NCBI RefSeq assembly: GCF_000378385.1
Contig: NZ_KB899659.1
Coordinates: forward strand, 461,418 to 525,417
From: Paenibacillus daejeonensis DSM 15491
Lineage (GTDB): Bacteria > Bacillota > Bacilli > Paenibacillales > Paenibacillaceae
Direction: 5' to 3'
Length of the DNA: 64,000 nt
The first letter of the stretch is position 1. Every line of letters starts with the position of its first letter. The notes under the pieces are model-generated. The model made no database searches. It saw nothing but the letters and a program-made list of their open reading frames with translations, and was not told the DNA's origin. The position numbers and the translations under genes are program-made. Of this stretch, positions 27,535-36,411 are shown piece after piece.

Positions 27535-27849
27535 TTATAAGCTAATATCGATGTGATGACCTTTAAACGGATGCGGCGCCGGCGTCTCCGGCGCCGCCTC
27601 TGCTTTTTCCTCGTTTGGTTGCTGGTCTTGCTTGCCTCTGGCTTGACCCTGCTGGTCGTCTCTGATGGCAGTTTCAACCGTCTCTTCGACCTCGCTGCTC
27701 TTTTGTCTGAGCTGCTCAGTCGTTTTTAGGGACTCATCGGCAAGCTTCTGCTGCTCAATCATGGGACGATTCATCATCTGACTCTGCAATCCTCCGGCTT
27801 CGGGCGTTCTCGGTATCGATATTTGCAGATCAAGTGAACGGTAAGTCAT
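27535..27849 (-). CDS. Small hydrophilic protein of unknown function in the motility cluster
   Basis: 104 aa, not recognised. ATG at 27849 behind ACGGGGGAAG; 15 nt separate its stop from the next gene. It opens MTYRSLDLQISIPRTPEAGG, has a Gln/Glu/Lys-rich middle likely to be helical or coiled-coil (about 30-75), a Pro/Glu-rich stretch, and ends HPFKGHHIDISL. No membrane segment or signal peptide. The N- and C-terminal ends look more constrained than the middle, which hints at a short-motif adaptor. Its position between fapA and the SwrB-like gene suggests a motility-linked role. Confidence 0.7.
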   Translation of the reverse strand: MTYRSLDLQISIPRTPEAGGLQSQMMNRPMIEQQKLADESLKTTEQLRQKSSEVEETVETAIRDDQQGQARGKQDQQPNEEKAEAAPETPAPHPFKGHHIDISL

Positions 27850-27881
27850 GGACGCTTCCCCCGTTTCAGATGGTATAGAAG

Positions 27882-29294
27882 CTAATGATACGGCAACATG
27901 ACGATATCCCCGTCCGCGTAACGAAACGATACGCGCTGCGAGGGATCCTTTACAAAGCGGGTATAATGCCCAATGACAATCTTGGTGCCGCCGTAAACGA
28001 CATTGATGGCATCGACCCGGGCTTTATCGGTCTCTTCCAACGTTTTTTCCAGTTCCAGAATCTGATCCTTAAGGCTGAGCTGCTCCTCCATGGCTTGCCG
28101 CTTGGTGGCCGTTAGCTTTGTCCGCATGGCCAGCTTCTCTGGCGACAACTTGCCAAGGGCGGCCAGTTGATCCAGCATGACAAGCGCTTTGTCCGTTTTG
28201 TCGAGGTTGCCTGCACAGACTCGTAGTTGCTGGCGCAAATCCGTCAATCCCTGACGGAGCTCGGGCCGCAGCCCCACCTCAATGACAGTAGCCGTTGACA
28301 TCGTATTGCCAATGGTGCGGGCTGTCACACGTTCACCAGCCTGTGCCATGCCGCCAACCAACAAGGCCTTGGCACCGGAGCAGATAATATCCCGCCCTGC
28401 CCGGATGTGCGAGTGCATGATGCTCTGAGAGACCAGTACATCCTCACCCGCTATGACATTGCCGTCCTGGACGAACGACATTTTGACGTTGCGGCCGGCT
28501 TTGACGTACCCTTTGTTGCCAGCCAGAATACCGCCTGTGATTTCGATAGAGCCGTCTGTCTCCAGCTCTGCCCCCTCGACCCCTCCAACTACACGGATGT
28601 CCCCAGCCGCCTTGACGCGAAATCCGCTTAACACATTGCCGCGAATGACGACTGTACCCACAAAATCGATATTACCGATTTTATAATCGACATCCCCATT
28701 TACCTCATAGACGGGGAACACGTTGATTTTGTCTCGTTCTGTCCGCGTGACAAGCCCTTCGATTGCTGCATACAGCGTCATTTCATCCGGACCAAGGACC
28801 ACGTTTTTACCGATCTTGAAACGTGCCTCCTTGCCATCTTTGCCGAACAGCATTTCACCAGTCACTGCCGTCCCTGGAATGGCAGCAGTCGCTGGAATCT
28901 TACGGGCAATAACTTGTCCGCGTTTGACGTTCTGGAGCTGATTAACCTCGCGAAAATCGACTTTGCCGTCATCCTGCTCCTTGGGCCTGGCATGGCTGTG
29001 GTCCAAATCATAAGCAAGCTCGATTCTGCCGTCTTCTCCGTTCTGTGGAGCGGTACCGGCTGCAACGAGACATTTCTTGCCCTGAAACGCTGCCAGACTC
29101 GCGGTAATCTGAGCCAGCTGGGGCAAGTCAAAACCGTGAACAATGCCATGTGACCTAAGCCACTGTTCCAGCTCCTGCAAAGTACAGACTGCCCCGTCAT
29201 CGATGCGATGAACGTGTACATAAGCGGATAATTTGTCCTGGGAGATCTCAACTCCTAGATAAGCCTCAAGACCCTGCTCACCGGCCTTTACCAT
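27882..29294 (-). CDS. fapA: FapA-family (DUF342) protein
   Basis: 470 aa from ATG 29294; AGGAGGG is 9 nt upstream, while the ATG three codons earlier touches it. It has an N-terminal domain (about 1-170), a right-handed parallel beta-helix region rich in short repeats such as VVIRGNVLSGFRVKAAGDI and GRDIICSGAKALL (about 180-340), and a C-terminal coiled coil (about 345-430). The family is called flagellar assembly protein A and is found beside fla genes in several Firmicutes, but its biochemical role is unsettled. It lies 14 nt after sigD. Confidence 0.85.
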   Translation of the reverse strand: MVKAGEQGLEAYLGVEISQDKLSAYVHVHRIDDGAVCTLQELEQWLRSHGIVHGFDLPQLAQITASLAAFQGKKCLVAAGTAPQNGEDGRIELAYDLDHSHARPKEQDDGKVDFREVNQLQNVKRGQVIARKIPATAAIPGTAVTGEMLFGKDGKEARFKIGKNVVLGPDEMTLYAAIEGLVTRTERDKINVFPVYEVNGDVDYKIGNIDFVGTVVIRGNVLSGFRVKAAGDIRVVGGVEGAELETDGSIEITGGILAGNKGYVKAGRNVKMSFVQDGNVIAGEDVLVSQSIMHSHIRAGRDIICSGAKALLVGGMAQAGERVTARTIGNTMSTATVIEVGLRPELRQGLTDLRQQLRVCAGNLDKTDKALVMLDQLAALGKLSPEKLAMRTKLTATKRQAMEEQLSLKDQILELEKTLEETDKARVDAINVVYGGTKIVIGHYTRFVKDPSQRVSFRYADGDIVMLPYH

Positions 29295-29308
29295 CAGCGC
29301 CATCCCTC

Positions 29309-30100
29309 CTAATGCTCCATCAATTGGTTTTTGATCTTGCCCATTGCCCCGCGCAAGCGGAGAATCGCCTTCGAATGAAGCTGTGAGATTCGTGAGGGAG
29401 AAAGCGACATGACTTCGGCTATTTCGCTTAAAGACAACTCCTCGTAATAAAATAATGAGATGACGATACGCTCTTTTTCAGTGAGTCGTTCAATCCCCTT
29501 TACGATTGAATCCTTCATATATTGTTCATGCACCTTGTAATCGGGGTTTTTAGCCTTCTCGTCGACCAGCAGCGACAAGCGCGTCTCCGCATCTTCCTCG
29601 CGAATCGGGTCTTCAAGCGAGCAGACGGTTGTTACCGCGATGTCCTGCAGCATATGCACAAACTCTTTTTCGCTTACTTGCAAATAACTGCTGATTTCAG
29701 CATCACTGACGGAGCGCAGGTAGTGCTGTTCCAGGTGCTGATAAGCTTCTTCTATTTTTTTCGCTTTCTCACGAACCGAACGCGGGACCCAGTCGCCTTG
29801 TCGCAAACCGTCAATCATCGCGCCCCTGATCCGCCAGGATGCGTAGGTTTCGAATTGTAAGCCCCGCTCATAATCAAATTTCTCAATGGCGTCGATCAAA
29901 CCCATGACACCATTGCTGGCGAGGTCGTCTTTGGATACATTTTTAGGCAAGCCGATGGCCATCCGATTCGTCACATAATCTACCAAGGGAAGATACTGCT
30001 CAATCAGCTGTTTTTTGGCTTCCAAATCCTTCTCTTTCTTAAATCTTTGCCACACGTCAATATTGGATAAATGCGGCGGTTTCGGTTTCGGTTCATTCAT
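29309..30100 (-). CDS. sigD: RNA polymerase sigma-28 factor SigD (FliA/WhiG family)
   Basis: Sigma factor for late flagellar, chemotaxis and autolysin genes. From ATG 30100, behind AGGAGGGTGAG, it has 263 aa opening MNEPKPKPPHLSNIDVWQRF. Region 2 is clear (FDYERGLQFETYASWRIRG), as is region 3 and the region 4 helix-turn-helix (LSLSEIAEVMSLSPSRISQL). As in B. subtilis it is near the end of the fla/che operon, which in that species makes its level position-dependent. It lies 85 nt after the small membrane gene at 30186. Confidence 0.97.
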   Translation of the reverse strand: MNEPKPKPPHLSNIDVWQRFKKEKDLEAKKQLIEQYLPLVDYVTNRMAIGLPKNVSKDDLASNGVMGLIDAIEKFDYERGLQFETYASWRIRGAMIDGLRQGDWVPRSVREKAKKIEEAYQHLEQHYLRSVSDAEISSYLQVSEKEFVHMLQDIAVTTVCSLEDPIREEDAETRLSLLVDEKAKNPDYKVHEQYMKDSIVKGIERLTEKERIVISLFYYEELSLSEIAEVMSLSPSRISQLHSKAILRLRGAMGKIKNQLMEH

Positions 30101-30185
30101 CGTCTCACCCTCCTGAAGCCTTTCCGGAGATAAGCTTGTCATTGTATGGACGATACCCGTAATTTCGGTTTACGCAAGCTCGTCG

Positions 30186-30626
30186 TCAATCCTCTTCCTG
30201 GTCCTTGAGCTTGCGCAGCGCCTCAGCCAATTGTTCGGGATCCTGCTGCTTCGATACAAGCTTGGGCGGTGACAGGGGCCGAAACGGCTCCGGTGGTTGC
30301 TCCTGCTCCGGCAATTCTGTCCCGGGGGCGCTCTCATTCATCTGGTCTCTGAGCAAACGGTTCAAATCTTCTGCATCATCAGGCGTCGCCATATCCAGCA
30401 CCGTTCCCCGGTCTTCTACGCCGTCCGCTTCATCCGAAGCGGGCGGCGGACCTACAATCAAGCCCAGTACCAGACGAAGAACATAAGCCAGGATAAAAAA
30501 TGCAATGGCAGCATAGAGTCCCCGGAGCATGGTGACGCCCAGTCCGTTCACGCCGCTGGAGAACACTACGGTTAAAAGAGTGCCAAACCCTGCAAATACG
30601 ATATTCCAACGAATCGAGCCAATCAC
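30186..30626 (-). CDS. Two-helix membrane protein of unknown function between cheD and sigD
   Basis: 146 aa, not recognised. GTG at 30626 follows the cheD stop by 2 nt, with AAAGGAG 8 nt upstream; a longer frame to 30686 is inside cheD. The protein has two hydrophobic segments (about residues 5-25 and 33-57), a cytoplasmic-looking acidic Pro/Glu-rich region, and a C-terminal Lys/Glu helix ending LRKLKDQEED. B. subtilis has no gene here. The tight coupling to cheD makes a chemotaxis or motility link plausible; no domain supports a specific function. Confidence 0.75.
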   Translation of the reverse strand: MIGSIRWNIVFAGFGTLLTVVFSSGVNGLGVTMLRGLYAAIAFFILAYVLRLVLGLIVGPPPASDEADGVEDRGTVLDMATPDDAEDLNRLLRDQMNESAPGTELPEQEQPPEPFRPLSPPKLVSKQQDPEQLAEALRKLKDQEED

Positions 30627-30628
30627 AC

Positions 30629-31126
30629 TTACAACTCCTTTGCGCCGTATTGCACACTCCGGATCGCCAGGATGCCGCTGCGGCAATCCAGCTCAATCGT
30701 TCTTCCATAGTTGCCCCCAGTATCTTCGCCGATGATGGGAATGGCGAAGGGCAGGAGAGCAAGCTTACAGGATTCCACATTGCGCGGTCCGATTCGCATC
30801 GTGTCCGATTGGCCGGCAAACACAAACATCTGGGCGCCCCCGGCCATCTTGGCTACCAATCGGTTCGCAGACGCGCCGGCAAGCACCATCCGCCGGATCA
30901 GCTCGGGAACAGCGGTGTCTGCATATTTAGCCAGATTCAGATTAGACTCGCGGGCAATGGCGGAGGTCGGAAGCATGATATGTGCCAACCCGGCCAATCT
31001 CGCCTTCGGATCATATAGTGTGAGACCAACACATGAGCCCAGCCCTGTCGTGCGGATGACCTCATCCTCCGAGGCGGTGCCAAGATCAGCCATGCCGACT
31101 TTGACCAGCTTCTGTTCGATCGTCAT
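30629..31126 (-). CDS. cheD: Chemoreceptor glutamine deamidase CheD
   Basis: Deamidates glutamine residues on chemoreceptors and is bound by CheC. The 165-aa protein has the catalytic Cys32 in GLGSCVGLTLYD and His49 in GLAHIML, the expected pair. Its ATG overlaps the cheC stop by 4 nt (ATGA), consistent with balanced production of the CheC-CheD complex. Confidence 0.96.
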   Translation of the reverse strand: MTIEQKLVKVGMADLGTASEDEVIRTTGLGSCVGLTLYDPKARLAGLAHIMLPTSAIARESNLNLAKYADTAVPELIRRMVLAGASANRLVAKMAGGAQMFVFAGQSDTMRIGPRNVESCKLALLPFAIPIIGEDTGGNYGRTIELDCRSGILAIRSVQYGAKEL

Positions 31127-31743
31127 TCGCTCGGCACGCCCAATGCTCGGAAAATCTTCTCGAACGAATCCGGGTCAGGAATGAGGAAAAAATGCCCCTC
31201 CATGGACTCTTCTCCTTCGAGAAATGCCGTATCGATCAGCAGTGCACTATCGCCCATCTGACCGTGCTGCAATAAGCCAAAGCTGAGAATAGCACCAGCC
31301 ATGTCCACTGCAATGGACGGTACGGTCGGGACCATAGACAATCTGGTGAAATCGGCCAAGGAGGACAGGTAGGACCCCGCAAGAATATTGCCGATCTCCG
31401 ACAGCGCAGAATACTCCATCTCGGTGTAGTGATCCTCACTGGCAACTTTGATGGACAATAAATTATTCAGCATGGTTTTGGCGGATTTCTGTTCAATAAT
31501 GAAGAACATATTGCCGGGCGCGTCGCCGTCTACCCTGAGAAAAACGGCGACCACCACTTGCTCTGAGCCACCGACACGCTCTGCAATTTCATCAAACTGA
31601 ATCAAATTTACCCTTGGAACGGTCATGTCAATCGGCTTGTCCAGAAGTCGGGAGAGGGCAGTGGCAGCATTGCCTGCACCAATATTGCCTACTTCCTTGA
31701 GCACGTCCAGCTTGAAGTCATGGAACCCATCAAACATACTCAC
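31123..31743 (-). CDS. cheC: CheY-P phosphatase CheC
   Basis: Dephosphorylates CheY-P and partners CheD in adaptation. The 206-aa protein carries both phosphatase signatures: LKEVGNIGAGNAATAL near residue 16 and YSALSEIGNILAGSYL near 110, each with the Glu and Asn of the active site. The start is GTG at 31743 with GAGG 8 nt upstream; an ATG two codons in is possible. It starts 3 nt after the cheW stop. Confidence 0.96.
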   Translation of the reverse strand: MSMFDGFHDFKLDVLKEVGNIGAGNAATALSRLLDKPIDMTVPRVNLIQFDEIAERVGGSEQVVVAVFLRVDGDAPGNMFFIIEQKSAKTMLNNLLSIKVASEDHYTEMEYSALSEIGNILAGSYLSSLADFTRLSMVPTVPSIAVDMAGAILSFGLLQHGQMGDSALLIDTAFLEGEESMEGHFFLIPDPDSFEKIFRALGVPSE

Positions 31744-31746
31744 GGA

Positions 31747-32208
31747 CTATTCCTCAAGATGCTCGAGCCGAATAATCTCGCTCTTGTTCAACACTTCGGA
31801 AAGGTTCAGCATCACCAGGAGCCTGCCTTCGCCAAGCTTGGCCACCCCGCGAAGATACTTGGCTTTGATGCCTCCAACCACCTCAGGAGGCGTATCAATC
31901 GTATCCGAATCAATATCAATGACATCATTGGCTGCATCGACGATAAATCCAACCTCCAGATTGTTGACAGCAACAATAATAATTCGGGAATTCTCGGTAG
32001 CTTCCGTCTCACCCAGGCCGAAGCGGCCCCGCAGATCAATAACCGGAATGACGACACCTCTAAGATTGATAACACCTTTGATGAAATCCACTGTTTTTGG
32101 CACCCGTGTGATCGGCATCATTCGCTCGATTGTCCGAACCTTGTCCACCTCGATGCCGTACTCCTCGGTCGAGAGTGCAAACACGATGACCTTCAATTCC
32201 TCGCCCAT
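31747..32208 (-). CDS. cheW: Chemotaxis coupling protein CheW
   Basis: Adaptor joining CheA to chemoreceptors. A single CheW domain fills the 153 aa; KGVINLRGVVIPVIDLRGRF is the typical core. AGGAGGG precedes the ATG and the gene follows cheA by 12 nt. Confidence 0.97.
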   Translation of the reverse strand: MGEELKVIVFALSTEEYGIEVDKVRTIERMMPITRVPKTVDFIKGVINLRGVVIPVIDLRGRFGLGETEATENSRIIIVAVNNLEVGFIVDAANDVIDIDSDTIDTPPEVVGGIKAKYLRGVAKLGEGRLLVMLNLSEVLNKSEIIRLEHLEE

Positions 32209-32220
32209 ATGCTATCCCTC

Positions 32221-34266
32221 CTATTTAATAAGTGCGTTCGGATCAATGATCAGAGCAACTTGTCCATCACCCAGAATGGTAGCGCCGGAGACCGCTTCAA
32301 TCCCGGTCAAATAGCCGCCAAGCGATTTCAAGACAATTTCACTTTGACCGATAAAGTCATCTACCACGACAGCGGCCCACTTATCGCCCTTGCGAATAAT
32401 AACAACCTCTGATTCTTCTTCCTGCTCTTCAGAGAAATCTGGTGATTGCAGAATTGTGCTGAGTGACAGAATCGGAATAATGGCTCCCCGGAATTCAATC
32501 ATCCGGTTCCCGTGAATGTTGCGAATGACATCACGCTTGATGATCGCCGTCTCCACAATCGAGGACAACGGAATGGCGTATTTCTCGGATCCGAGCTTGA
32601 TAAGCATCGCTGATATAATCGATAGTGTGAGCGGCAGCTGGATGGAGAAGGTCGTCCCCTTGCCCAGAGTGGAATTCACACTGACGTGACCGCCAAGCGA
32701 AGAAATCTTCGATTTCACCACATCGAGCCCGACTCCGCGACCAGATATATCCGAGATCTTATCTGCCGTACTGAATCCTGGAGCAAACAAGAGCATATAC
32801 ACCTCTTCGTTGCTTAAGCTTTCAGCCTGATCAGCAGAGATCACGCCGTTCTTGATCGCGATCTTTAACACCGTATCACGGTTGATGCCTTTGCCATCAT
32901 CTTCAATTTCAATAAAGACGTGGTTGCCGCTGTGATAAGCACGAAGATGTACCGTTCCGACTTCAGGCTTGCCAGCTGCGAGTCGGTCCGCCACTTGCTC
33001 AACGCCATGATCGAGCGAGTTGCGGATTAGATGTACCAGCGGATCGCCGATTTCATCAATGACCGTGCGGTCCAGCTCCGTATCGGCACCGGCAATCACC
33101 AGATCAATTTTCTTGTCCAGTGACTTGGCCAGATCGCGCACCATACGAGGGAATCGGTTAAAGACCGAATCGACGGGAACCATTCTGAGCTTCAGCACGA
33201 TATTCTGGAGATCACCGCTGACACGAGCCATATGCTCTACCGTTTCAATCAGATCATTGCGCCGGATCTCCCCTGCCAGCTGCTCCAGACGAACTCTATC
33301 GATCAACAGTTCGCTGAACAGGTTCATCAACGTATCCAGTCTCTCAATATCAACGCGAATCGTTCGACTGACGGCAGGCGGCGCTGCCGTGGCTGACGAA
33401 GCGGTCTGGGCACGGGCAGCAGCTATTTGTCCCTCTGCCTCTTGCGTTCGCTCAGCGTCCTGAACTGCAGGTGGAGCTTCAGGCACGGACGGTTTGGCCA
33501 GCATGGAGAGCGACTCAGCATCCAACAGGGTTACAGCAGCCATATCAATCTCAGAAACCGTCTCGATTTGCTGTTTTAATGAATCCGCCGGAAGCTGTGA
33601 GATATAGAACACGACAAACTCGCGGTCGAATTTCTCCTGCTCCAGCTGTTCTACTGATGGATCAGATTTGATCACTTCGCCATTGCGTTCCAGGACGTCA
33701 AACACCATATAAGCCCTGGCGGCTTTTAGCACACAGTCCTCGCGAACAGTAACGGCGATATGATATACATTATGGCCGCTATCCATGGACTGCTGCATAA
33801 TGGACGTCTGGAACTCATCGAGCGCCATGCCTCCACCAGAGGCTTCTGATCCGCCAGAGGTCGCCTGGGCTTCGGGTTTGCCATAGTCACCTTTGACAAT
33901 CGCTTGCAGCGATTGCACGATGGCGCTGACATCCGCTTTTCCCGTGCCTCCGCCGACAATATCCTGAACCATGGCTTCCAGAGCATCTAAGCTTTTGAAC
34001 AACGTATCAAAAATAAAGCTGTCCATTTTCAGCTTGCTGTTGCGCACCAGGTCGAGCACATTTTCCATTTCGTGCGTGAGCGAAGCCAGATCTTCAAAGC
34101 CCATCGTGGCTGACATTCCCTTGAGTGTGTGGGCGGAACGAAAAATAACCTGCACGATACTGAGGTCCTCCGGCTCGTTCTCGAGTCGGAGCAAGTTCTC
34201 ATTGAGTGATTGCAAATGATCGTTAGATTCGTCGATAAACATCGACAGGTACGCATTCATATCCAT
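32221..34266 (-). CDS. cheA: Chemotaxis histidine kinase CheA
   Basis: Receptor-coupled kinase that phosphorylates CheY and CheB. The 681-aa protein has P1 with the phospho-accepting His46 in RSAHTLKGMSATMGF, a P2 domain at about 165-255, a variable Ala/Pro linker, P3 dimerisation, P4 ATPase motifs (LIRNSLDHGVE, DDGKGI, GRGVGLDVVKS) and a C-terminal CheW-like P5. AGGAGGTG lies 7 nt from the first ATG. It begins 54 nt after cheB. Confidence 0.98.
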   Translation of the reverse strand: MDMNAYLSMFIDESNDHLQSLNENLLRLENEPEDLSIVQVIFRSAHTLKGMSATMGFEDLASLTHEMENVLDLVRNSKLKMDSFIFDTLFKSLDALEAMVQDIVGGGTGKADVSAIVQSLQAIVKGDYGKPEAQATSGGSEASGGGMALDEFQTSIMQQSMDSGHNVYHIAVTVREDCVLKAARAYMVFDVLERNGEVIKSDPSVEQLEQEKFDREFVVFYISQLPADSLKQQIETVSEIDMAAVTLLDAESLSMLAKPSVPEAPPAVQDAERTQEAEGQIAAARAQTASSATAAPPAVSRTIRVDIERLDTLMNLFSELLIDRVRLEQLAGEIRRNDLIETVEHMARVSGDLQNIVLKLRMVPVDSVFNRFPRMVRDLAKSLDKKIDLVIAGADTELDRTVIDEIGDPLVHLIRNSLDHGVEQVADRLAAGKPEVGTVHLRAYHSGNHVFIEIEDDGKGINRDTVLKIAIKNGVISADQAESLSNEEVYMLLFAPGFSTADKISDISGRGVGLDVVKSKISSLGGHVSVNSTLGKGTTFSIQLPLTLSIISAMLIKLGSEKYAIPLSSIVETAIIKRDVIRNIHGNRMIEFRGAIIPILSLSTILQSPDFSEEQEEESEVVIIRKGDKWAAVVVDDFIGQSEIVLKSLGGYLTGIEAVSGATILGDGQVALIIDPNALIK

Positions 34267-34320
34267 TCCTGAGCACCTCCTGCTTGGATGATCTTGCTAT
34301 TAGCTTAGGGCACTGACCAC

Positions 34321-35499
34321 TCAGTTCACGATACGGGTCAAATGTCCGGCAATCTGCGGCAGTGGCAACACGGCTGTCACGCCTCCGCGTTCAATAGCGG
34401 AACGGGGCATCCCGTATACTACACAGGTTTCTTCCGCCTCAGCGACGGCAGTAGCTGCTCCGCTGTCCAGCAGCTTTTTCATGCCGCTGGCTCCGTCACT
34501 CCCCATGCCGGTCATCAGCACAGCGTGCCGCTTCAACTCGTTACGGTGAATCAGGGATTCGAACAAGGTATCCACTGATGGCCGGTGACCATGTCTTGGT
34601 TCTGCTTCATGCAAATGTATGTAATAACCGCTGCGATCCTTGGCAAGCTCCATATGAAAGCCTCCAGGGGCAATATAGACCATGCCTGCCTTCACCCTGC
34701 TGCCCTGCTCCGCTTCGATGACCTGAACTTCACTGAACGAATCCAGCCGCTCGGCAAGCGAGCGTGTAAAGCGTGGCGGCATATGCTGAACCACAAGAAC
34801 AGGTGCTGCATAACCGGCCGGCAGCGAGCTGATGACCTCGTGCAGCGCCCGGGGACCACCTGTCGAAGTCCCTATTGCAACCACGTGATCAAATATGGCA
34901 GAGGTCGGCTTGACTGCCTGCTTTCTAGAATTTCCTGCCAATGTTGGTTCCTCATCAGAGGGCGGAAGCGGATTCGGCGGCACGGCAGCGACTGGAGGAA
35001 GGTCACGCTTCACTCGGTTCGGCTTCGCTACGGGTGGTGCTGCCTGTTGGACGGGCCTGCGTTGCGACAGCCCGTCTGACAATCGATTGTTCTTCGGTTT
35101 GAAGGAGACTGCCGCCTTTAATTTATCCTGCAGTTGTTGAGCGACCTTCCAAATACTTGTTGAGCCATCGCCGGAAGGCTTGCGGATGAAGTCAAACGCA
35201 CCGAGCTGCAGCGCCTTTATCGTCTCAGACGTATTGTCTTCGCTGATACCCGCAAGCATAATAATCGGTGTTGGCTGGATCGCCATAATACGTCTGAGCG
35301 CGTCCAAACCGTTCATTTCCGGCATTTCCAGATCCATCGTGATGACATCAGGCTTCCAGAGTCTGGCCGCTTCCACGGCCTCCGAGCCCGTCTTGGCCGT
35401 AGCAACGACCGCAAAATCGCGATTGCGAACAATCAAGTCCGTAATAATCTTGCGCATAAATGGCGAGTCATCAACGACTAGCACGCGAAAAGGAGTCAC
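34321..35499 (-). CDS. cheB: Chemoreceptor methylesterase/deamidase CheB
   Basis: Response-regulator methylesterase that resets chemoreceptors. The 392-aa protein has a receiver domain with phospho-acceptor Asp56 (VITMDLEMPEM), a long Pro-rich linker (about 135-200), and the esterase domain with Ser212 (AIGTSTGG), the His in VVQHMPPRF and the Asp in GMGSDGA. The start is GTG at 35499, GGAGGG 9 nt upstream. Odd point: the Ser/Thr normally found after the fourth strand of the receiver is Ala83 (PIIMLAGISED). Confidence 0.97.
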   Translation of the reverse strand: MTPFRVLVVDDSPFMRKIITDLIVRNRDFAVVATAKTGSEAVEAARLWKPDVITMDLEMPEMNGLDALRRIMAIQPTPIIMLAGISEDNTSETIKALQLGAFDFIRKPSGDGSTSIWKVAQQLQDKLKAAVSFKPKNNRLSDGLSQRRPVQQAAPPVAKPNRVKRDLPPVAAVPPNPLPPSDEEPTLAGNSRKQAVKPTSAIFDHVVAIGTSTGGPRALHEVISSLPAGYAAPVLVVQHMPPRFTRSLAERLDSFSEVQVIEAEQGSRVKAGMVYIAPGGFHMELAKDRSGYYIHLHEAEPRHGHRPSVDTLFESLIHRNELKRHAVLMTGMGSDGASGMKKLLDSGAATAVAEAEETCVVYGMPRSAIERGGVTAVLPLPQIAGHLTRIVN

Positions 35500-35529
35500 G
35501 GCTGGGCTCCCTCCATTCTTTCCAAAGGA

Positions 35530-36411
35530 TTAGATTTTGCGACTGAACATGCGAAGTAAAAATCCTTTGACACCGCCCATTTCTACCGGTTCGGCGACTG
35601 AAGCCCCTGCTCCGTGTATAAAATCGCGGGCAATCTGAGCAATCGCTCTTGAGGCTGAGCCATCTGGAGCGGCGATTGTAAACGGGACTTGCTTCTTGAC
35701 CGCCTTTGGTACCAGACTGTCATCGGGCACAATTCCCAGCATGGGAATGTCGGTTTGGAGAAACTGCCTGGCCACCAGACCGATTTTGTCCGCGGTGTGC
35801 TTGCCCTCTTTGCGATCCACGGCCCGGTTCACGACGAGTTTGAATGCTGCCTGTTCCCCCATCGCGTGAACCATCTTGATTAAGGCATAAGCGTCCGTAA
35901 TCGAAGTAGGCTCCGGCGTAGTGACGACGATTGTTTCCTGGGCTGCAGTAATGAAACGTACCGTTTCTTTGGATAGTCCCGCGCCCGTATCGAAGAGAAT
36001 GACGTCATAATGACCGTGAAGCTTGCCGATCTGCTCGCTAAAATAATCCAGCTGTTCTTGATCAAGATCGAGCAGATCCCGAAATCCGGATCCACCGGCG
36101 ATGTATTCCAGGCCTTGCGGACCTTCCTGAACAATTTCCCAGATCGTCTTCTCCCGCTTCAACAGATGATACAGGCTGTATGAGGAATTCCGACCCATCA
36201 ATACATCAATATTCGCCATGCCAATATCGGCATCGAACACTAACACCCGCTGTCCCATCTGCTGAAGCGCAAGGGCAAAGTTAAGGCTGAAGTTCGATTT
36301 GCCTACCCCGCCTTTGCCGCTGGTTACCGTGACGATCCGCGTCGGCCGCTGTCCGGCGGCCTCCCCCTGCACAAGAACCATATTGCGCAGTGTTTGGGCC
36401 TGGTCATTCAT
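35530..36411 (-). CDS. flhG: MinD-like ATPase FlhG (YlxH)
   Basis: Deviant-Walker ATPase that controls flagellar number and placement together with FlhF and feeds C-ring assembly. The 293-aa protein has SGKGGVGKS at 31-39, DADIGMANID, and DTGAGLSKETV. The short N-terminal peptide (about 1-20) is the segment that in the family activates FlhF. It overlaps flhF by 8 nt. Confidence 0.96.
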   Translation of the reverse strand: MNDQAQTLRNMVLVQGEAAGQRPTRIVTVTSGKGGVGKSNFSLNFALALQQMGQRVLVFDADIGMANIDVLMGRNSSYSLYHLLKREKTIWEIVQEGPQGLEYIAGGSGFRDLLDLDQEQLDYFSEQIGKLHGHYDVILFDTGAGLSKETVRFITAAQETIVVTTPEPTSITDAYALIKMVHAMGEQAAFKLVVNRAVDRKEGKHTADKIGLVARQFLQTDIPMLGIVPDDSLVPKAVKKQVPFTIAAPDGSASRAIAQIARDFIHGAGASVAEPVEMGGVKGFLLRMFSRKI

